Below the pieces are notes generated by a model. The model was not told the origin of the DNA and did no database searches. It saw only the letters and a program-made list of their open reading frames with translations. From assembly GCF_014486675.1 (NCBI RefSeq), contig NZ_JACTAC010000034.1, positions 1-33,965 on the forward strand: a stretch of 33,965 nucleotides of DNA. Reading direction: 5' to 3'. This DNA comes from Flavobacterium macrobrachii (GTDB lineage: Bacteria; Bacteroidota; Bacteroidia; Flavobacteriales; Flavobacteriaceae). Shown piece after piece: positions 17,448-25,621 of this stretch. A program made the translations under genes and the position numbers. Each line of letters starts with the position of its first letter. Within the stretch, counting starts at the first letter, position 1.

Positions 17448-18161
17448 TTATAACGTTTTTTTCACACTACCACAAGTAAGCATCTTAGAGCCATAATATG
17501 GATTTTTGATTTCTTTGGATTCGCTGATCCAAATAGCGCCTTTACCGTCGTCATACATTGGACAATGGTCCTGATATAATTTTTTATTTGAACCCAAAAG
17601 TTTTATTAAATCATTGATGTCCTTACTTAGTATGGCAAAATGTTCACGTTGATGGGCTATTTTTCCTGCGTTGTCTCCGATATGCTCAGCATGTTCCTTA
17701 GCATCGCCAGCAATGTCTGTATATTCCTTTTTCTGGGCAGCCGTTAAACCGGATGCGTCAGCGGAATTGAACGTTTTATACAATTCTTTACCTGCGGTGG
17801 CAGCACCGTTTGCATCATCTTTGGTGAGTGCATTCTTGATTTTTAGATAGTTTGCAATGATTTCGTCGGTAGAGAATGCAGATGTTGCATTTGCTGCAGT
17901 TTCATCAGCTGTGGGTTGAGCCGCATCATCATGGGTGCTATCATGGGCCGGCTGACCTTGTGCAACCGGCTCTGTTAATTCCATACCACATTTGGAGCAT
18001 TTTTCTCCTTTTTTTCCTGTTACTTCCGGATGCATTGGGCAGGCAAATAATTGACTTGTACTCTCGGTACCTTCTGTTGCATTTGTTTCTGTTTCTTTAG
18101 CTTTGTTGTTACAAGAAACCATTGTCATTGCTAAAATAGCTGTTAAAAAAAGTGTTTTCAT
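17448..18161 (-). CDS. DUF3347 lipoprotein with heavy-metal-binding motif
   Basis: A 237-residue lipoprotein (lipobox MVSC, C17). A heavy-metal-binding motif, FACPMHPEV...CSKCGMEL, is at about 38-64, followed by a low-complexity Ala/Thr/His linker. The rest is DUF3347: a four-helix-like region (YLKIKNALTKDDANGA and HQREHFAILSKDINDLIKLL) and the conserved end HCPMYDDGKGAIWISES, NPYYGSKMLTCG. DUF3347 domains are often found in CusB adaptors and next to copper genes; the terminal Cys/Met/His residues are likely metal ligands. It is 19 bases from the methyltransferase and 1 base from the haem protein. A paralogue lies at 21757-22623. Confidence 0.88.
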   Translation of the reverse strand: MKTLFLTAILAMTMVSCNNKAKETETNATEGTESTSQLFACPMHPEVTGKKGEKCSKCGMELTEPVAQGQPAHDSTHDDAAQPTADETAANATSAFSTDEIIANYLKIKNALTKDDANGAATAGKELYKTFNSADASGLTAAQKKEYTDIAGDAKEHAEHIGDNAGKIAHQREHFAILSKDINDLIKLLGSNKKLYQDHCPMYDDGKGAIWISESKEIKNPYYGSKMLTCGSVKKTL

Positions 18162-18180
18162 AATATATTATTTTTAGTTA

Positions 18181-18834
18181 TTAATTAATTTTTTCTGCTT
18201 TATAGTAAGAATAAGTGCCTATTGATGTATTGATATAGTCTACTTCCTGAACGTTTTTGAATCCTGCATCAGTAATGTATTTTATCATTAATCCATTTAC
18301 ATTATCAGTAGTAGTTTTGAAACCGTCTAATAATTGAACTAAGTAAAAAGAAAACCGCATCCATTTTGTTTTTGCTTTACCCCAATCTCCAATGATTAAT
18401 TCTCCATTAGGTTTTAATATCCTATAGATTTCCAGCAGGCACTTTAGTTTTGTAATCATGTCTAACTGATGAAAAACAAGTGAACTATAAACCTTGTCAA
18501 ATGAATTGCCTTCAAATGGTAACTTATCTCCATCATACAAAAAAAGTGGCGTTTCAATTCCTGCCCTATTTAATTTGTATTCAGCAATTGTCTTAATCTT
18601 GGGATCGATGTCAACGCCTTGTATGTTACAATTAGGAAAGCGCTGTTTTAGAATGATGATATTTTGCGCGGTTCCAAAACCAAACTCTAATATTTTCTCA
18701 TTCTCTTGAGGATTGACATAATCTATTAGCTTGTTTCTGAATTTTTTTTCGGGCATAGTTAATTTGATTGCTAAATCGTAGTAATCGCTTAAAAAATCAT
18801 AACCTAATGCCGGAATAAATTTTGTTGTACTCAT
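18181..18834 (-). CDS. Class I SAM-dependent methyltransferase (UbiE-like)
   Basis: A 217-residue cytosolic protein. Motif I is ILEFGFGTA (about 48-56), the acidic strand-2 residue is in QGVDIDPK, and the post-motif SFDKVYSSLVFHQLD and LKPNGELIIGDWGKAK are typical of UbiE-like enzymes. Related enzymes occur in metal-resistance islands of other bacteria, but no substrate is established that I can name. It lies between an outer-membrane protein and a DUF3347 lipoprotein, both secreted, so a cytosolic enzyme here is unusual. Possible targets are a small molecule or a metal(loid); the sequence does not decide. It is not closely similar to the methyltransferase at 905-1519. Confidence 0.85.
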   Translation of the reverse strand: MSTTKFIPALGYDFLSDYYDLAIKLTMPEKKFRNKLIDYVNPQENEKILEFGFGTAQNIIILKQRFPNCNIQGVDIDPKIKTIAEYKLNRAGIETPLFLYDGDKLPFEGNSFDKVYSSLVFHQLDMITKLKCLLEIYRILKPNGELIIGDWGKAKTKWMRFSFYLVQLLDGFKTTTDNVNGLMIKYITDAGFKNVQEVDYINTSIGTYSYYKAEKIN

Positions 18835-18841
18835 CTTGGTT

Positions 18842-19651
18842 TTACTTTGTTAAATCGAAAAAAGTATAGTATAGATTGAAATAAAATCCATTTGGTGCTG
18901 AACGTAACATTGAACTTATTAGTTCTTGACGATACGCCAAATCCAATCGCGCCTGACTATTGAAAATAAATTGTATTGCCGGCACAACGTCTAAATATGA
19001 CTTACCGTTTTCATTGATAGTTTGCCCAACAAATTCCACCATTAGATTAATATTAGTTTGTTTGAAACTGGTATATTTTTTTGGATACATCAATTTGCCA
19101 AATGATAAGGTATAGTTGGTAGCATTGTCGCCCATATCATTTGGAAACGGATAATCCGGTTTGTTGTCAAAGGCTTTCTCAAAACTTACAGACGAACTAA
19201 TTGCCAGTTTTTTAATCAACTTGGTAGCTACAAATCCTCCTTCGAAACCTGTGTTGTGTCCTAAGATTTCTATTTGTTCTTGGTGAATGTCAGCATTATT
19301 GAAACTATATCTACCAAATGCAGCCATTCGGAAATGACTGTTGAGGTCATCTGAGGAATAGAAACGATACTTTGTATAAAAACTACCTCCTTCGGTAACC
19401 AGTTGGTTGCTTCTGTTACTTATAAAAGCAGAAGCCCGGAACATAATATTTTTGTTAAGGCCATAAGTTACTTCGGGCATAAAATGGTAATTATAGCCTG
19501 ATTTCATTTCTTCTTTGAAAAGTGACTGCATTACATTAACTGCCAACGAATTTGCAGGAACATTACTAGCTGGATCAGTAACTACAAATAACTCCTGGCT
19601 AAAAACATTTTGGCAACTTATTGCAATAAAAATTAAAATAATCTTTCTCAT
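18842..19651 (-). CDS. Predicted outer-membrane beta-barrel protein
   Basis: A 269-residue protein with a signal peptide (about 1-18, ending NVFSQ) and alternating strands through its length (NIMFRASAFISN, GGSFYTKYRFYSS, FRMAAFGRYSF and so on), ending FYFNLYYTFFDLTK. This is consistent with a 10-12 strand barrel. I do not recognise a named family. Its start codon overlaps the stop of the HMA gene by one base (TAATG), which indicates translational coupling and a joint function with the soluble HMA protein. A metal pore or receptor is possible; nothing in the strands shows a metal site. Confidence 0.72.
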   Translation of the reverse strand: MRKIILIFIAISCQNVFSQELFVVTDPASNVPANSLAVNVMQSLFKEEMKSGYNYHFMPEVTYGLNKNIMFRASAFISNRSNQLVTEGGSFYTKYRFYSSDDLNSHFRMAAFGRYSFNNADIHQEQIEILGHNTGFEGGFVATKLIKKLAISSSVSFEKAFDNKPDYPFPNDMGDNATNYTLSFGKLMYPKKYTSFKQTNINLMVEFVGQTINENGKSYLDVVPAIQFIFNSQARLDLAYRQELISSMLRSAPNGFYFNLYYTFFDLTK

Positions 19652-20148
19652 TAATTTAGAATTTTAATGTGAAAATCATCTTCATTGTTTGAAGCATACG
19701 TTTCAACATTCTTGTATGATTTGGATAATTTTTTGAATTCCTTTTCAGTCACATAGCCTTTGTCAACTACTTGAAATTGTATTTCACTCAAGTTATTTGA
19801 TTTGTCATTAACCAAAATGTAAGGGGTTTGAGTTATAGTTTCCGGTTTTGCTGTTATCACTAATGTTCCGATAAAAAAACCTGCTTTTTCTACTTTTTCC
19901 TTAAATACTTTTGGGCTTAATGCATTGCCTTCAGTCAGCGTTACCGTAAACGTATTGGTGTTTAAATCGGTTTCAACATTAACTACTTCGGGCAATGTTT
20001 TTAGCTGTTTGTTTATGGCATTCGAACACATAGAACAAGTTAAACCAGTAGCCCTGATTTCGGCTTTTACTATTTGGGCGTTACTCTTTATTGAGAACAT
20101 CAAAACGATTGATGCTACAACTACATACACTTTATTTATTTTCTTCAT
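19651..20148 (-). CDS. Periplasmic HMA-domain protein
   Basis: A 165-residue exported protein: signal peptide about 1-24 (ending KSNAQ), then one HMA domain with GLTCSMCSNAI (C38, C41) to about residue 95. The C-terminal 70 residues have no recognisable domain. HMA domains bind Cu(I) or other soft ions and pass them between proteins; this one would act in the periplasm. It is one base from the TlpA-like gene upstream and overlaps the barrel gene downstream, so its partners are likely the thioredoxin-like reductase and the outer-membrane protein. Confidence 0.87.
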   Translation of the reverse strand: MKKINKVYVVVASIVLMFSIKSNAQIVKAEIRATGLTCSMCSNAINKQLKTLPEVVNVETDLNTNTFTVTLTEGNALSPKVFKEKVEKAGFFIGTLVITAKPETITQTPYILVNDKSNNLSEIQFQVVDKGYVTEKEFKKLSKSYKNVETYASNNEDDFHIKILN

Positions 20149-20149
20149 C

Positions 20150-20626
20150 TTACTCTTTTATTAATTTAATTATTTCTTCTTCTGTTGGATTCTTCGCTAT
20201 TAGGACACCTTCGGGATTAAATAGGTATTTTGATGGTAATTCATCTACTCCGAAAACTAAGGCTGTATTAGCATCAAATCCATTTGGGTCAATCAATTGA
20301 GTGAATTTGATTTTATCTTTTTCAATTGCTTTGAGCCATTTATTGGCATCGGTGTCGATTGATATCCCTATTATTTCAATTTTACTTGAACTAATCTCAT
20401 TATGTAGCTTTACTAACTTTTTATTCCCCAATCGGCAAGGGGCACACCAAGATGCCCAAAAATCGATAAGCATATATTTTCCTTTGAACGATGTGATAGC
20501 AACCTCATTATTGGTATTGCTTTTTAATGTAATTGATGGTATGGCATCACCGATTTTAGTTTGGGCATTTGTAGTAATCGAAAAAAAGATTACTAAAACT
20601 GTAAAATATTTTAAATGCTCTTTCAT
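20150..20626 (-). CDS. TlpA-like periplasmic thioredoxin
   Basis: A 158-residue exported thioredoxin-fold protein. Signal peptide about 1-21 (ending TTNAQ), AhpC/TSA-like start (IGDAIPSITLKS), and the active site WASWCAPC (C61, C64). The cis-proline loop region is VDELPSKYLF. Such proteins reduce periplasmic disulfides, for example in cytochrome c maturation or copper-site assembly. Placed next to an HMA protein and upstream of a CxxCH protein, it probably keeps cysteine ligands reduced, which is inferred from context. Confidence 0.9.
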   Translation of the reverse strand: MKEHLKYFTVLVIFFSITTNAQTKIGDAIPSITLKSNTNNEVAITSFKGKYMLIDFWASWCAPCRLGNKKLVKLHNEISSSKIEIIGISIDTDANKWLKAIEKDKIKFTQLIDPNGFDANTALVFGVDELPSKYLFNPEGVLIAKNPTEEEIIKLIKE

Positions 20627-20650
20627 AATAGTAACTATAAATTTAGACCA

Positions 20651-20672
20651 AGCCCAACGATACCATTGGGCT
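20651..20672 (-). terminator. Hairpin after the beta-propeller gene
   Basis: AGCCCAA and TTGGGCT form a perfect 7-bp stem with an 8-base loop, inside the 60-base gap between the propeller stop and the TlpA-like start. On the minus strand it is followed by TGGTCTAAATTTA, a poor T-run, so it may be a weak terminator or an mRNA processing or stabilising structure. Confidence 0.4.
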
Positions 20673-20686
20673 CAGTCTTTGAAGTA

Positions 20687-21739
20687 TTACATTTTTATAA
20701 CTATTCCGTTTGGTTTTTTCCCAACGTTAATCGTTTTAGTTACAGTATGAGTAGTCGTATTAACAACAGAAACAGTATTTGCAGTTTGGTTTGTTATATA
20801 TGCTGTGTTACCATCTGTTGTGAATGCAATTGCATGAGCACCAGCACCAGTATTAAATGAACTTCCGTGCATCCACATATTCATTCCTGCATCCCAAGTC
20901 CAATAATGTACTTTTCCAGCCATTGGATCTGAAACCCATAATTCATTTTTAGGACCGTTATATGATGCTATTCCCGGCATGAAACCCAATGTAATTGTTT
21001 CATCTACAGAATTTGTAGCAACATCAATCACAGAAATAGTTTGTCCGTCTTCATTGTCTACATACATTTTGGCATTGCTTCCTGTCCAAGCACCAACCGG
21101 ATTATCACCAACAGTAATAGTTGTGATTATTGCTTTTGTTTCTGTGTTTATCACAGTTATACTATCATCGTCGCCATTTGCTACATACGCTTTTGTCCCA
21201 TCAGAAGAGAATGTTAGTTCAGCTGGCATCATCCCCACATTGATTGTATTAATTAGAGCATTTGTTGAAGCGTTGTAAACCAAAACTTTTCCGTTCATAT
21301 CCATTTGAGGTACCCAAATTTCATTTCCATTGGGAGAATAAATAGTATTATGGTTCATTAAAGGGAGGGTAATGTTTTTTACAATTGAACCATTCAAAGC
21401 ATCTACAATTAACAATTTTCCATTCATTCCAGAAGTATTTAAACCCGAATGACCAGCACTTAAATCCATACCAGGTACTCCGATGGCTAAATGGTTTTGA
21501 TGTGACGAAATATGATGTGGCCACATTATCATATCAGAACCTGTTCCCATTAACGCGATTGTTCCAGTTACTTCATTAGTACTTAATTTGACTACTGAAA
21601 CCGTTGCATCCTCGCCATTTACTATGTATGCAGCTGGATAATCAATATTTAATGGCATATCCATATTGTCATCATTATTGTTACAAGAAGTGAATAGTAT
21701 TGCTCCAACGAATGAAGCTATTATTGATACATTTTTCAT
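20687..21739 (-). CDS. YncE-like beta-propeller lipoprotein
   Basis: A 350-residue lipoprotein (lipobox LFTSC, C19) made of about seven repeats of roughly 40 residues of the YVTN type, for example ATVSVVKLSTNEVTGTI, DSITVINTETKAIITTI and NTVSVVNTTTHTVTKTINVG. The fold is a seven-bladed propeller, widely used as a binding platform or enzyme; the family does not fix the function. The early loops are rich in Met and His (MGTGSDMIMWPHHISSHQNH), which could bind copper. It ends 60 bases before the TlpA-like gene with a hairpin between, so the mRNA may be segmented here. Confidence 0.87.
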   Translation of the reverse strand: MKNVSIIASFVGAILFTSCNNNDDNMDMPLNIDYPAAYIVNGEDATVSVVKLSTNEVTGTIALMGTGSDMIMWPHHISSHQNHLAIGVPGMDLSAGHSGLNTSGMNGKLLIVDALNGSIVKNITLPLMNHNTIYSPNGNEIWVPQMDMNGKVLVYNASTNALINTINVGMMPAELTFSSDGTKAYVANGDDDSITVINTETKAIITTITVGDNPVGAWTGSNAKMYVDNEDGQTISVIDVATNSVDETITLGFMPGIASYNGPKNELWVSDPMAGKVHYWTWDAGMNMWMHGSSFNTGAGAHAIAFTTDGNTAYITNQTANTVSVVNTTTHTVTKTINVGKKPNGIVIKM

Positions 21740-21756
21740 TTATAGTTTTTTTTTAA

Positions 21757-22623
21757 TTATTTAATAGTTTCTACCGTTTTACCACAACTTAACATCATAG
21801 AACCGTAATACGGATTTTTGATTGCATTTTCTTTACTCAACCAATTGGCACCTTTACCATCGCTGTACATTGGACAAAATTGATAGTAAACAGCCGTTTC
21901 GTATTTGGAAACCTTAATTAGTGTATAAATATCTTTGGATAGTGTAGTGAAATGATCGCGCTGGTGTTTTACATCTTTTGTATCTGAGATATGAGTTGCA
22001 TCTTCTTTAATAAGATTTACAACTTTCATCCAAACCATGTGCACGTCCATTTCGAGTTTGTCCATTTTGACATTGTTTACAGCTGCCAAAAGTTCTTTTG
22101 AAGCTAAAGCTGTTTTGGTTCCGTCAGAGGTGATTAAAGCATCTTTCAATAAAAAATAAGTATCAAATACTGATTTTAACTGATTTTCATTTTGAATTAC
22201 TGTTTTAGTATCTGAATTATTATTGTGATTAGAATGGCTTTCGTTGCTAGCAGTAGCGGTTTCTTCTTTTACAGGAACTTTTGCCACTCTATCATATTGA
22301 CAACAACCGTGAAGATTATTATAGACATCATCTGGAGCGAGAAATTTATCACTATCGTACCCAACAAGTGCAATTCTTTTTAATATTTCGTCTTGGTTTG
22401 TCTTTTTTGCATCGTAAGTTAGCGTAGCCATTTGAGTATCTTTATTCCAATCTACAGAGGCGATTTTTTTAATCGTTCCTGCTTTTTCGATTTTGGTTTC
22501 GCACATACCGCAGTTTCCATAAACTTTAACTGTTTCGGTTTTTGAATTTTTTATTTGTGCATTGATAGCAGTAGATAGCAACATTACAGCTGCTACCATT
22601 ATTTTTAAAAATGAATTTTTCAT
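21757..22623 (-). CDS. HMA-DUF3347 periplasmic protein
   Basis: A 288-residue exported protein when started at the ATG at 22621-22623; a longer frame begins at TTG (22647), but only the ATG puts the signal peptide (MKNSFLKIMVAAVMLL...) at the N-terminus. An HMA domain follows, with GNCGMCETKIEKAG (C38, C41 in this numbering), then a conserved HGCCQYDR, a His/Asn linker and a DUF3347 domain ending FCPMYSDGKGANWLSKE and NPYYGSMMLSCGK. It therefore combines a Cu-shuttle domain with the putative Cu-binding DUF3347. It heads the accessory module and is 18 bases before the propeller gene. Confidence 0.88.
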   Translation of the reverse strand: MKNSFLKIMVAAVMLLSTAINAQIKNSKTETVKVYGNCGMCETKIEKAGTIKKIASVDWNKDTQMATLTYDAKKTNQDEILKRIALVGYDSDKFLAPDDVYNNLHGCCQYDRVAKVPVKEETATASNESHSNHNNNSDTKTVIQNENQLKSVFDTYFLLKDALITSDGTKTALASKELLAAVNNVKMDKLEMDVHMVWMKVVNLIKEDATHISDTKDVKHQRDHFTTLSKDIYTLIKVSKYETAVYYQFCPMYSDGKGANWLSKENAIKNPYYGSMMLSCGKTVETIK

Positions 22624-22764
22624 TTTAAATAAGGAATTAGTAATCAAAGTAATTTACCTTGATTGATTGATAAAATAAATTTGAGATAATTACAGCTATA
22701 AGATAAATGATACTGCAACATGAAAATGGTGTAGTAAAATGTTTCTAAAACTGTTGTGAATTGG

Positions 22765-22806
22765 ATAGCAAAACGCTATGAATTTGACACACTTATGGCT
22801 GTCAAA
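22765..22806. other. Two small hairpins in the gap after the Cys-rich gene
   Basis: The 190-base gap between the Cys-rich gene and the HMA-DUF3347 gene holds two perfect stem-loops: atagc-aaaac-gctat (22765-22779) and tttgaca...tgtcaaa (22783-22789 with 22800-22806). They lie downstream of the Cys-rich stop on the minus strand and could end that transcript, though no strong T-run follows. I see no exact -7 promoter box for the next gene. Confidence 0.3.
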
Positions 22807-22814
22807 ATTTGGAT

Positions 22815-23192
22815 TTAGCTTATTTTAGGAATTAGCCAAATGAAATAAAACCCATCAGAGATTGATGGTGTTGTGTATGAAAATTTAACTTTCTCGATTG
22901 AAGAATAGCTAAACATGTAATTTTTAAAATTAATTTCAGATAAAAAGCTTACTGAAGAAGTTGGACACGTTGAAGAACAACCACATTTTGAGTGACCGCA
23001 ATTGCCTTTACATCCTTTGTGGTCTTTATCTTTTGAATTTTCATCACCGCAGCAACTCTTTTTTTCTGCGTTATTGGATGAAATTTCTTTTTTGCACGAA
23101 CTCTTTTCTGAACCTTTACCACAAGCCATAGCAGTATTAGGGATGAGGAACATGCCTAATAAAACTACAAGTATCATGTGGTATTTGTTCAT
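22815..23192 (-). CDS. Small exported Cys-rich protein
   Basis: 125 residues from the ATG at 23190-23192. A longer frame begins with TTG at 23213, but that would overlap the -7 box, so I prefer the ATG. The signal peptide is about 1-23 (ending NTAMA). The next 55 residues carry nine cysteines with Lys and Asp (SCCGDENSKDKDHKGC, GNCGHSKCGCSSTC), like a metal-sequestering protein. A different C-terminal tail, ISDGFYFIWLIPKIS, looks conserved in flavobacterial relatives as I recall it, and may be a sorting or binding element. It follows the Zn/Cd-type ATPase. No named family is recognised. Confidence 0.7.
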   Translation of the reverse strand: MNKYHMILVVLLGMFLIPNTAMACGKGSEKSSCKKEISSNNAEKKSCCGDENSKDKDHKGCKGNCGHSKCGCSSTCPTSSVSFLSEINFKNYMFSYSSIEKVKFSYTTPSISDGFYFIWLIPKIS

Positions 23193-23210
23193 ATATCTAT
23201 TAAAACAGTA

Positions 23211-23218
23211 CAAATTTA
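23211..23218 (-). promoter_or_regulatory. Candidate -7 promoter box for the Cys-rich gene
   Basis: Minus strand TAAATTTG, an exact TANNTTTG match, 18 bases before the ATG at 23192. A T-run (TTTTAAC) lies about 23 bases upstream as a weak -33 element. It indicates the Cys-rich gene can be expressed apart from the ATPase operon. Confidence 0.4.
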
Positions 23219-23251
23219 GCTAAAAATTATTGCATTATGTTAAAATTGATG

Positions 23252-25243
23252 TTAAAATCTCATTCTCTGAATTCTAACTGCGTTTAAAATAGCTAACAAA
23301 GCTACTCCTACATCGGCAAAAACGGCTTCCCACATTGTGGCTAAACCACCTGCACCAAGTACTAAAACTATTGTTTTTACAGCAAATGCTAAAATAATAT
23401 TTTGCCAAACAATTTTCTTGGTTTGTTTGCCAATATTGATAGCCATTGGAATTTTTGAAGGCATGTCATCTTGAATAACTACATCGGCAGTTTCGATTGT
23501 GGCATCACTTCCTAAACCACCCATTGCTATTCCTACGTTACTTAACGCTACTACTGGTGCATCGTTTACACCATCGCCGACAAATGCTACCGTTTCATTT
23601 TTAGCAATGATTTCTTTAACTTTATTCACTTTGTCTTCGGGAAGTAAATCTCCAAAAGCATTTGTAATTCCGAGTGATTTTGCTACAAACTGCACTACGG
23701 TATTTTTATCGCCACTTAACATTATGGTTTTTATACCTAGTGCTTTTAGTTTATCTATTGTGATTTGTGCATCTTCTTTAATGCTGTCGGCAATAGTTAG
23801 ATAACCTACGAATTTTTTATCGTAAGCTACAGCAATTAAGGTATAAACGATACTGGTTGGATCAATATCATACGAAATAGAAAATTTATCCATTAGTTTG
23901 AAATTTCCAACCAATAATTCATTTCCGTTTACTATGGCTTTAAGTCCGTGTCCTGAAATTTCTTCTACGTCTTTTAAAATAATGGTACTATCAATTTTTC
24001 CAACATATTGATGAATGGCTGTTGCAACCGGATGTGTACTTTGACTTTCTAAGGCATTGACCAATTGCAGTATTTCGGTTTGATTAAAATCGGAATTAAA
24101 AACGACTTCTTGCACTTTGAAAACACCTTCGGTCATTGTGCCTGTTTTGTCCATTACGACGTTTTGAATGGAAGCCATTACATCGAGGAAATTACTTCCT
24201 TTGAATAAAATTCCGTTCTTGGAAGCAGCTCCAATTCCGCCAAAATATCCTAACGGAATACTAATAACTAAAGCACAAGGACACGAAATAACCAAGAAAA
24301 CCAAGGCACGATACAGCCAATCTCTAAAAATATAATTATCTACAAAAAGAATTGGAACTACACAAATTAAGATGGCTAAAAGCACCACAATTGGTGTGTA
24401 AATCTTGGCAAATTTGCGTATGAATAATTCAGTTGGTGCTTTTTTTGCTGTTGCATCTTGCACCATTTCGAGTATTTTAGACAGTTTGCTATCGGAATAA
24501 GCTGTTGTCACTTTGACTTGACAAACCGAATTTAAGTTTATCATTCCTGCTAAAACGGCTTCTCCTTTTGCTTTGGTATCGGGTTTGCTTTCTCCGGTAA
24601 GTGCTGCTGTATTGAATGAAGCTGTATCGGAAAGTAATTCGCCATCTAAACCTAATTTTTCTCCTGCTTTGAGTTGGATAATATCGCCAATTTTAGCGGT
24701 TGCTGCTTTGATTGTTTTGGCTACATTGTTTTCTAAAATAGTAACTTCATCTGGTCGTTGGTCGAGTAACGCTTTTATATTTGCTTTGGCTCGTTGAACT
24801 GCAAGTGTTTGAAAGACTTCGCCAACAGCATAAAACAGCATCACGGCAACACCCTCTGGAAATTCTGCGATGGCAAATGCTCCAATAGTTGCAATACTCA
24901 TTAACAAAAATTCTGAAAATATCTCTCCTTTCTTTATAGCAACAAAAGCTTCTTTGATTACAGGAAAACCAACTGGTGCATAAGCAACAACATACCATAT
25001 AATTCGTACCCAACCTGTAAACCACGATTGTGGAAAGTAATTATCGAAACCAATGGCAACCATTAACAAAACAAAACTTATGATTGCTGGTAGGAACATT
25101 TGAAACGTTGACTTTTCTTCGTTGGAATGGTTGTGGTCGTGTCCGTCATCATCAGAATGATTATCGGGTTTTTTATTTATTTTTTCTTCTAATGTGCAAC
25201 AAAGTTGTTTTCCTTGTGCATCGTATTTGTGTTGATGTTTCAT
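23252..25243 (-). CDS. Zn/Cd-type P1B-2 ATPase
   Basis: A 663-residue heavy-metal pump. No N-terminal HMA domain; instead a short Cys/His segment (CC near residue 15, then HSDDDGHDHNHSNEE about 29-43). Membrane metal site CPCALVISIPLG (near 322), phosphorylation site DKTGTMTEG (near 363), HP in STHPVATAI, and hinge GDGVNDAP. The last helices carry the Lys in FAVKTIVLVLG and Asp in FADVGVALLAILNAVR, which mark the zinc/cadmium/lead class. It exports divalent ions from the cytoplasm, complementing the CzcA-like pump. It starts 10 bases after the DUF3703 gene. Confidence 0.92.
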   Translation of the reverse strand: MKHQHKYDAQGKQLCCTLEEKINKKPDNHSDDDGHDHNHSNEEKSTFQMFLPAIISFVLLMVAIGFDNYFPQSWFTGWVRIIWYVVAYAPVGFPVIKEAFVAIKKGEIFSEFLLMSIATIGAFAIAEFPEGVAVMLFYAVGEVFQTLAVQRAKANIKALLDQRPDEVTILENNVAKTIKAATAKIGDIIQLKAGEKLGLDGELLSDTASFNTAALTGESKPDTKAKGEAVLAGMINLNSVCQVKVTTAYSDSKLSKILEMVQDATAKKAPTELFIRKFAKIYTPIVVLLAILICVVPILFVDNYIFRDWLYRALVFLVISCPCALVISIPLGYFGGIGAASKNGILFKGSNFLDVMASIQNVVMDKTGTMTEGVFKVQEVVFNSDFNQTEILQLVNALESQSTHPVATAIHQYVGKIDSTIILKDVEEISGHGLKAIVNGNELLVGNFKLMDKFSISYDIDPTSIVYTLIAVAYDKKFVGYLTIADSIKEDAQITIDKLKALGIKTIMLSGDKNTVVQFVAKSLGITNAFGDLLPEDKVNKVKEIIAKNETVAFVGDGVNDAPVVALSNVGIAMGGLGSDATIETADVVIQDDMPSKIPMAINIGKQTKKIVWQNIILAFAVKTIVLVLGAGGLATMWEAVFADVGVALLAILNAVRIQRMRF

Positions 25244-25253
25244 AATTCAATTA

Positions 25254-25619
25254 TTAAGAATTTGAATTTATTATTTTTTGTATGTCTTTCGGAATTTCCA
25301 TTGGTTTTAAAGGTGGCACGTTTGCACCACCAGTATTACCAACAGGAATATGTCCAACAAATGATTTTACACCACCTATCAATAATCTTGGTATTTGACC
25401 AATTACCTCATTTGTACTTTTAATCTTAATACCAAATTGTAACATTTTCCAATGTACAAATGTATGCTCGCATGGATATTTTTGAGCTATTATATGTGCA
25501 CGTTCCAAATGATGCCAAGCATTTTGAAAATCATTTAGTTGTAAATTATCCTTAACTAATTCTAACTCTTTTTGATAAAAAGGAATTAGCTTATTTGGCA
25601 TTATCGTATTAAATTTCAT
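25254..25619 (-). CDS. DUF3703 protein
   Basis: 121 residues, soluble, no export signal. It matches DUF3703: AWHHLERAHIIAQKYP, HTFVHWKMLQFGIK, and the glycine-rich HIPVGNTGGANVPPLKPM. These proteins occur near metal-efflux genes in several phyla and their role is unknown to me. The His residues of the paired helices could bind a metal. Two bases separate it from the upstream HMA-like gene. The start could also be the second Met (residue 7). Confidence 0.87.
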   Translation of the reverse strand: MKFNTIMPNKLIPFYQKELELVKDNLQLNDFQNAWHHLERAHIIAQKYPCEHTFVHWKMLQFGIKIKSTNEVIGQIPRLLIGGVKSFVGHIPVGNTGGANVPPLKPMEIPKDIQKIINSNS

Positions 25620-25621
25620 GA

